A stretch of 64,000 nt of DNA from Euborellia annulipes (Eukaryota > Arthropoda > Insecta > Dermaptera > Anisolabididae), in NCBI GenBank assembly GCA_023213315.1, contig JAKCPI010010572.1:43933-107932 (forward strand), given 5' to 3'. Each line of letters opens with the position of its first letter. The first letter of the stretch is position 1. The notes under the pieces were generated by a model, which saw only the letters and a program-made list of their open reading frames with translations, was not told the DNA's origin and searched no databases. This document shows positions 56,964 to 64,000 of the stretch, one piece after another. Both the position numbers and the translations under genes were made by a program.

Positions 56964-57750
56964 CTCAGAAAAAAATCTGGTGTGACTGATCGCACAGCAC
57001 ACAACTTTCTCTTACCTTCGGTAATCGAAAGTTGTGTTCTGAGCTTGTCACACCAGATTTTTCGTGACGACAAATTTTTAGTTTCCGCCGATATATTAGA
57101 ATTCAAGATGTAAAATTTATAAACATGAGAAAATATTTATATTTTATTATCTATATATATAATTCGCTAATGTCCGTCTGTCTGTCTATCACGCTCTATT
57201 TAGGCAACTTCCCGTTGGAATTTTGAAATGAAATTTTATATGTATAAAGAGGACCTTCTCGGGATTACAGGAAAATTATTTTCATCCCGAAATTCCTATA
57301 ACTTTTTGAGTTATTAATTCTGAAAGTTACGATTTCTCCCAAAGGAAATATATAGAGAAATACCATAATTCTCCTATCTCTCCTATGAAGTACAGGAGTA
57401 AAGTGGTCTTCCGAAGATTTCAATGACAAAATGAGAATATACATTTTAAAGAGCGTTTAAAAAATAATTGATTTTGGAATTTTAATCAAAATCTTTGGTG
57501 CGAATTTTGAGAAATTCGAAAAAAACTGAAAAAGTACATCAGTAAAGTAATAGTACTGTTTGGCCGATTTTGATTAAAAGTTTATTTTCACGCCTCAGGG
57601 GGGTGCCTAATTTAAATATAAAATTTCAACCTCCTAGCTCCTTTTTGAACTCAGGAGATCTCAAAACGTATATATCCATCAAAATCTCGACATTGAATTT
57701 TTGACATGAATCCAATACTTTCTCTCTAAATATATAGGTAAGCGAAGTAA
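56964..57750 (+). repeat. Repeat X copy with repeat Y inserted
   Basis: Full head hairpin (56975-57063), body interrupted by repeat Y at about 57150-57368, then body to the terminal hairpin (57714-57750, partly decayed). Confidence 0.75.
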
Positions 57751-57754
57751 AAAT

Positions 57755-58280
57755 ATTTTTGGTCAAAAACTTACAAGAAAATTGATCTCATAGCAATGTA
57801 TAAAATTTTGTGAGCAGCACATGCTTTTGAATTAATAAATGTTCAGCAATGAATGAGTTTAATAAATTTGTCATAAAAAATTCTACTTTCTCTTTATTTA
57901 TTTATTTTTTCCCAAGGAATTTAATAAATTAATTAAAATGTTTAGGATGATATTGTTATTATGGGTTCTATTCAATTTTTCTTGACTTCATTCTCTGCTG
58001 TCCTTATTTCTACAAGATAATTACTTAGGATAAACTCTATTGTTTTTAGAATTTTACAGATAATATTTCAAAAGTCACCTACTTTGTTTATCTTTGGTGA
58101 AATATGGGAATTTTTAATTAACTCTTGAGAATTTTTTTTAGTTTTTCTTCTATTTAATTATAACAAGAAGGAAAGTCAAGTTATAATGCAAGATGCAATA
58201 ATATTATTTAAAAAATTAATAATAAAATTTGTTTCGCTAAGATGACAATTCAAGAAATTTAATCTTCTTGAACAAGATAT
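57755..58280. other. AT-rich, nothing recognised
   Basis: No gene or repeat family supported. Confidence 0.4.
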
Positions 58281-58283
58281 TGT

Positions 58284-58508
58284 AGGTAATTGGTTAATAA
58301 AAAAAGAAAAATGTATTATTTGAGATCAGCTATGGGTGTAAAAGTTTCGGTACTAAGACAACACCATCATCAGAGTTGGTTGAAAAAAAAGATTATAAAT
58401 TTTTTGATAAGATAATATCAAAATAAAATTTATTAAAATTGTAACGAAAATTATTGAGCACACAATTGGTCTCAAATAATAAATTTTTCTACTTTTTATT
58501 AATTACCA
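58284..58508 (-). mobile_element. Palindromic PLE-like element
   Basis: Outer inverted sequence ggtaattggttaataaa...tattatttgaga and complement. Minus-strand core 58373-58344: CTGATGA, stem GGT/ACC, GAAAC. Confidence 0.55.
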
Positions 58509-58742
58509 TTTCGACTTTGCCAATCAGGATTATACACTATATTCATACTTGAGCAAACATTGCCGATCCCGCAATATGAGTATAGAAGAGGGCAGAAGAA
58601 GAAGAATCATGTCCAAAGAAAATTTCAGATCGACTTTGTCAATCAGGATTATCAAACTTGAGTAAACAATGCCGATCCCGAAATACGGGAATAGGCGAAG
58701 GCAGAAGAAGAAATAGAATTATGCCCAAAGAAAATTTCAAAA
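58509..58742. repeat. Tandem duplication, about 115 bp
   Basis: Two copies starting cgactttgccaatcagg (58514) and cgactttgtcaatcagg (58631), sharing aatgccgatcccg...gaaatac and caaagaaaatttca. Confidence 0.8.
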
Positions 58743-59358
58743 GAATCGAAGTTTTTTTCAAAAAGAAAAAAATTGCGAATAATTTCATGTAGCCATCCAT
58801 CTTTAAATAAAAAAAAAAAAACCTGTTTAATATTTAAATGTTTTATAAACAAAGTTATTTCTGACAAGATTATTTGTTTCCTGTTTCGATTCTTAGCAGA
58901 TTCCATCTTCAAAGATGAAACTATGGTATTAATTAATTAAAATATTAAAATAATAAAAGCCAAGAGTATTATTGTCAATTATTCATGATCAAATAGGGAG
59001 TGAGTTCTCGATACATTATAGGCCATCATTTTGCATTTAAATCCCTAAATCTGATCTAATCCTGGATTTTGCATTGAAATACCAGCATAGAGGAAGGATT
59101 TGCGACTTGGGTTGAAATACAAATACTAAGATCGGAACTAAATCCTTTTCAAAAAGACTTTGTACGTTGATTAAAATTCCTTAAAAAAAACTTCAGTATT
59201 TAATTATTATTAATGCGAAGTGTTAAAAAAAAAAATAATAAGATTTAAAAAAAAAGAAACCGGAAGAATTTCAACAGAGGGAAAATATCTCCTCAATGAC
59301 TTAAAACTGACAATTGTGAGTCCAAAAAAGGTCGAATAAAAAAGATTTGCTAAAATAC

Positions 59359-59617
59359 CAGTGGCGGATCCAGGAGTTTCTCGGGGGAGGGGGGAATCTG
59401 GTATGACTGGTCGCACCGGTTTTCTTATTTTCGGTGATTTAAAGGTGCATTCTGTACTTGTTTACCAGTATATATATACAAATCAAATTTGTAAGTATTA
59501 ATTTTTAAAATTTTATATTTAAAATAAAATTGTTTTTCCTAAAAATATCATCTCGGGGGAGGGGGGAGGGGTAATTACCCTCTTTATCTCACTCACCGCC
59601 CCTTGTATCCCTCCTTG
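59359..59617. mobile_element. hAT-type MITE
   Basis: Ends CAGTGGCGGATCCAGG and GTATCCCTCCTTG; taaaatac / taaaagac at 59351-59358 and 59618-59625 (one mismatch). Same family as 3437-3715. Confidence 0.8.
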
Positions 59618-59629
59618 TAAAAGACTCGG

Positions 59630-61030
59630 ATCTCAAAAAAAAGATTTAAAATCCGAACATTAGATCCACGATCTGGATTTTGATTAAATTTTTGAAAATT
59701 GGATTAGGAAGCATGATTATTCTATTTGACTGATCGCGATCGTTTTTTAGTGAATTTTGTCCATCATATGAATGAATTTTACCGATTATTGGTGAATTAT
59801 TGAAATTAGGATTGTCAGAATATAAATTAGAGTTTAATTAAAATTAATAATAACCTCCGAATGCGAAGAGAATATAATAATACTCGAAAATTTTTTTAGA
59901 CTTACAAGAGGAGTGCATAGCCTTCCTGTCACCGATTTGAACGAAAATTTTTTTATATGTAGAAAGGGTATAGTATTTAATGAAAACAAATTCTGTTAAA
60001 ACGCGAGAATGCACTTCTCAACAGTTCGTCTAAAAAAAAAAAAAAAAAAATGTTAAAGATTTTGCCAGTGTGCCTCAAGCCGTTGCTATTAATAACAATT
60101 CAAAAAGTCTCTGTGCTTTATTAAAATCTTTCGACATCCACCAATATTTTAATTTTTCTTGAGGAAGACCGGAAGATTATAAGTCGATAAAAAAATAAAA
60201 TATTTTAAAATTTATTTGCGTAATTCTATTAAAACACCTTTCAAAAAAATATAGTCATAATTCATTCGGACACGGGGTTTTTATTACTAGGTGTTAATTA
60301 TTGATTAAAAACTGACATTTTCTAAAATTGCAGAGAGGAAGCTTGTAAGCAATGCAAAAAAATTGTTTAAGAGTATAATTTTTGATTTTATGCTAAATCA
60401 TCTCTTTATTAGAGAGGAGGCGAAACAAATTGTTCTTTTATAATTTAGTATTATTTAATAGACAAATTTAAAAGACGTAAAATTAACCCCCGACCCCGCA
60501 CCGCGAGAATAAGAAAGAAGAAGAAGTAAAATTCAATATTTGACGCAATTCATATTCTTTATCAAAAAAAGATTCTTATTTAAATAAAATCTTTGTAATT
60601 TAAAATTGGGGCTAGCCTAGTAACCCGATTGCTTTGATCCTCGTCTCTTTGGTGACAATTGCAACAATCCTTTCACTTATGCAACGACAATAAACGGACT
60701 TTCAGACGTTCTTTTTGCCTTCTTTTGGGTCAGGATTTTTACTTTTTTTTTCTTGTTGGCATTCTGATTTCATTCATCGTGACAGCAAAGAGAAAAAAAA
60801 GATCCCTCTCGCTGATAAAACTAATTTACTTGCGAATTATTTAAATTTTTATAAATCAATCAAGTTAAGGTGCTTTTTGGCTTATCCATTGAGTGATCAA
60901 ATTATGACGGAAAATAAAGAGATTTCTTTGATAATATTTAAAAAAAATGAAATAATAGAAGGGAATATAAAATAAATTAGATTTTTACTAGAAATTGTAA
61001 TTATGAATAAATTTAGAAAAAATAAAAAAA
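59630..61030. other. AT-rich, no gene recognised
   Basis: Poly-A run at about 60032-60049. No supported exon. Confidence 0.4.
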
Positions 61031-61033
61031 AGT

Positions 61034-61577
61034 ATGGAATATCGACATCGAATTTTTGACATGAATCCAATACTTTCTCTCCGGGGCCGTATATAAGGGG
61101 GGACCGAGGGCCTCCCCCCCGAAATTTTTTAAATGCATATAGACCTATAGGGATATAGAGACAATAATGGGTCTCGCCCCCCCCCCCCCCCGAAATGTTT
61201 GCTCGGCCCCGTAGCACGAAAATCTCAGGTTTCGCGAAAGAGTGAAATGTTCCTCGGCACATGGGAAAAATTTTGGTTCTGGGGACGAAAAAAATTTTGC
61301 TTCTCTAAAAAAAAAAAAGGTAAAATATTTTTACGGACGGGAAAAATTCCTGGTTACGCGAACGGCACATAAAAAATTTTGGTTCCGCGGGTGGAAAAAA
61401 TTTTGCTTCTCTAAAAAAAAAGTAAAATATTTTAAGGTAAAATTTTGGTTCCGCGAAAAACAACATTTTTTGCAGAAAAATTTTTGAGAACAGCCCCCCA
61501 CCCCGAAAAAAATTTCTATATACGCCCCTGTTTCTCTCTATATATATTAGCATATATAGAGGTAAGAGAAAGTAAAA
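61034..61577 (+). repeat. Repeat X end split by a MITE
   Basis: tatcgacatcgaatttttgacatgaatcc and half of the terminal hairpin to 61081; the other half resumes at 61531 and ends agagaaagta at 61574. Confidence 0.75.
61082..61530. mobile_element. hAT-type MITE with perfect 8-bp TSD
   Basis: Ends CGGGGCCGTATATA and TATATACGCCCCTG; tttctctc at 61074-61081 and 61531-61538. Interior shares ttttggttccgcg with 53226-53621. Confidence 0.85.
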
Positions 61578-61639
61578 AAAATATATGCTTTTTATTCCAT
61601 ATGCACATTTGTAAAACAGAAACCGAAAGTTGATCAAAC

Positions 61640-62629
61640 TAAATTGAAGAAAATAAGAGGATAAAGGAGCAAGCAGCCAGGTAGTTAGTCTCCACGAAAT
61701 GAAACTCTCTATTGAGGAAACAGTTTCGGTTTTAATGAAATATAACCATCATCAGTCCATTTTGAGCTGAAAGCATTGTTGAGTTAGAAAAATCAAAATA
61801 ACAAAAGATTATTTGAATATTTACAAACAATATATAACTGATACATACAGTGTGAGCTCAAATGACAAAGCATTGAGTCATATTGCGGAGTTGTCAGTAG
61901 ATGTGTATTATACATAAATTATTTGTATAAAATACAAGGCAATGCAATCAGCTTATACGAAGCGCCAAGTTTGAGATACAAAATTGTTTTTGTTAATGAG
62001 AGATTTTATTTATTACATTTGATATTATAGTAAATATTTTGTACAATGACCTCTTATAGGGTCAGAGGTGATGATGGTATACCGAACTCATGTTTGTTTA
62101 TTGAAAGGCGATAATCCAACCTAACCCAATAACCTTTCAATAAACAAACATGAGTTCGGTATACCATCATCACCTCTGACCCTATAAGAGGTCATTGTAC
62201 AAAATATTTACTATAATATCAAATGTAATAAATAAAATCTCTCATTAACAAAAACAATTTTGTATCTCAAACTTGGCGCTTCGTATAAGCTGATTGCATT
62301 GCCTTGTATTTTATACAAATAATTTATGTATAATACACATCTACTGACAACTCCGCAATATGACTCAATGCTTTGTCATTTGAGCTCACACTGTATGTAT
62401 CAGTTATATATTGTTTGTAAATATTCAAATAATCTTTTGTTATTTTGATTTTTCTAACTCAACAATGCTTTCAGCTCAAAATGGACTGATGATGGTTATA
62501 TTTCATTAAAACCGAAACTGTTTCCTCAATAGAGAGTTTCATTTCGTGGAGACTAACTACCTGGCTGCTTGCTCCTTTATCCTCTTATTGTCAAATATAA
62601 CAGCCACTTCATCTCTTAAATTGAAGAAA
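61640..62629 (-). mobile_element. Long palindromic PLE-like element with tail and 13-bp TSD
   Basis: Target duplication taaattgaagaaa at 61640-61652 and 62617-62629. Arms 61652 to about 62095 and about 62138 to 62589 are almost perfect complements, with about 40 nt between them (itself containing an inverted ttgaaagg/cctttcaa). Tail 62590-62616 (tcaaatataacagccacttc) on the right only. Hammerhead-like cores: minus 61755-61721 and plus 62486-62520 (CTGATGA, stem GGTT/AACC, GAAACTG). No coding sequence found. Confidence 0.88.
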
Positions 62630-62634
62630 TGAAT

Positions 62635-63300
62635 TCTTAAATAAATTTTTTCTGGATCAATGTCTATAGATGCTAAAGACTTTAACAAAAATGCTATAAA
62701 AATTAGTATTAAATGAAATGTTTATACAGTAAATTGCAAGACTAACGAAGGCTAAATTTAAACACCACCACCTGATATTATGAAATATGAGTTCGCTACA
62801 AAGAAAATTTTTCTTATTAATTGAAATTAATGAATTAATTAATTTCTTTCGCCTGACATTTGATTATTATTCATTTCGCGATGACCGACTTTTCTTAAAG
62901 ACACCATTAATATCAGATAATCAAAAAAAAATTTCTTAAATTTCTCTAAATATAGATATGGAAAAGATAGAGTTGCTTAAGAAATGAAATCTGCTCTGCA
63001 ATTTATCAAATAAAAGAGCGGTGCGATTATGTGTAGGTGGAGGGGGGAGTAATCCCCCTGAGGCGAAGAAAGGCTATCAAAAGGGCTGATAACATCACTC
63101 TCTCCCTTCTATAACAATTATGAACTAGAGCTTATTATATTATAATTCAATGAAATTTAAAGACATTTGGAAGAAGGAAATTAAGAAATATATTGAGATC
63201 GACAATCAAAGGAACGGTTCAATGATTAAAAAAAAAATACGAAAAATCTATGCGATGTACAAAGTTAATTGGGGCTGATGAATAGAACTTAAGACTTTTA
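62635..63300. other. AT-rich, nothing recognised
   Basis: No gene or repeat family supported. Confidence 0.4.
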
Positions 63301-63309
63301 TTATATATT

Positions 63310-63690
63310 ATTAATGATGAAGGCCGAAACGTTAGTATGAAAGACATTGAGATAATAGAGAATTGCATGATATTAAAATTGAAAGTGTTAAAAAGTAGGG
63401 TCCGACCGAAACAAGATTTTCAGCCGAAACCGAAACCGAATTTCGGCCTCAATCTTAGGTTAGTTTCGGCAGAAACTGTACGAGAAACCAAAACTTGTCG
63501 TAAAATCATTTTACCTCTTTTTTTACGGAGACTAGGACTGGGCGGAAGATGATGATGGTCGTATATCTGACCGAAACGTCGGCTTGAAGCGATAAATAAA
63601 CGAAATAAACTTAGCTGCAATCGCTCTTTTTTTTCTTCCTTACTACAAGATCTACTCAGCTATCCACCTCACTCTAATAGTAAATTTGTT
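63310..63690 (+). repeat. PLE-like cores and foldback fragment
   Basis: atgatgaaggccGAAACGTT (about 63313-63333) and gatgatggtcgtatatctga, stem GGTC/GACC, GAAACGTC (63573-63580). Between them is a gggtccgaccgaaac segment shared with 49735-49810. A ctatccacctcac at 63660 may be a tail remnant. Confidence 0.45.
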
Positions 63691-63702
63691 AAATATTTCT
63701 TT

Positions 63703-64000
63703 TTTACTTTCTCTTAACTCTATATATGTTAATAGGCCTATATAGAGAGAAAGTATTTATCTATAATTAGATGAGAATTTAATTCAATTTAAATATTATC
63801 AAAAATTTCTGACAAGTAACATAAAGTAGCATAATTAACATGCTGTTATGATGTTCGATCTATTTAAACTTTTGTTTTTTCTCTATTTATATTTTTACTT
63901 TCTCTTACCTATGTATATATGTAATATATATAGAGAGATAAAGTATTGGATTCATGTCAAAAATTCGATGTCGAGATTTTGATGGATATATACGTTTTGA
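63703..64000 (-). repeat. Two repeat X terminal hairpins, second copy runs off the window
   Basis: Hairpins at 63708-63757 and 63895-63943; the latter continues into ttcatgtcaaaaattcgatg, the minus-strand start of X, and is cut by the window end. Confidence 0.75.

Noticed and set aside
61242..61637. Lys/Phe-rich open frames on both strands
   Set aside because: They are the interior of the hAT MITE 61082-61530, with aaattttggttccgcg repeats, not a gene.
1..64000. Most short open frames of 60-100 codons on both strands
   Set aside because: They lie in AT-rich repeats, MITEs or SINEs, have no recognisable domains, and several recur because the repeat X body is open by chance (e.g. at 25277, 42484, 45557, 49475).

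Overview
This looks like a repeat-dominated, AT-rich euchromatic or intergenic stretch of an animal genome, most likely an arthropod. The arguments are eukaryotic splice sites, two TCAGTT/TCAGTC initiator-like sites of the arthropod type, tRNA- and 5S-derived SINE-like repeats, hAT, mariner-like and TTAA-type MITEs, and a Penelope-like (PLE) GIY-YIG endonuclease. There are no bacterial operons, rRNA operon, CRISPR array or phage modules. The species cannot be named from the sequence.

Host genes are sparse. The best coding exon is on the minus strand at 47604-47726: 41 codons, flanked by a pyrimidine-rich AG acceptor and a GTGAGT donor, resembling a spectrin-type helical repeat. About 9 kb upstream on the same strand, 56700-56817 looks like a noncoding first exon with an initiator and a splice donor; the two may belong to one gene. 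A separate GC/CpG-rich island at about 15.4-15.8 kb looks like a minus-strand promoter plus first coding exon (64 codons, donor GTAAGC, two upstream ORFs). A GC-richer block at 36.9-37.1 kb may be another exon. Everything else reads as intronic or intergenic mobile DNA.

The outstanding feature is a set of long palindromes (about 0.2-1.6 kb) in at least a dozen places. The largest, 24771-26398, has 14-bp target duplications, arms of about 580 bp, and a single-copy centre encoding a GIY-YIG endonuclease with the PLE-type Cys/His pattern. Five other palindromes share the layout: 10-19 bp target duplication, two inverted arms, and a one-sided tail of about 25-45 nt. Near the arm ends nearly all carry CTGANGA - hairpin - GAAACGTC, resembling the catalytic core half of a hammerhead ribozyme, with stems that differ between families yet still pair. 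I interpret these as PLE-derived elements and non-autonomous hairpin relatives whose two arms are inverted pseudo-LTR-like copies.

The second dominant component is an interspersed repeat (called X here, about 20 copies or fragments) bounded by a hairpin at each end, with the 13-mer ACTTTCTCTTACC in one end hairpin and its complement in the other. It may be Helitron/Helentron-like and non-autonomous. hAT-type elements with 8-bp target duplications, TTAA-flanked MITEs, mariner-type palindromic MITEs, SINEs with a common 3' domain, and tandem repeats (11.2-11.8, 16.5-16.7, 40.1-40.7 and 58.5-58.7 kb) fill the rest. Insertions are nested up to three deep, so relative ages can be read directly.
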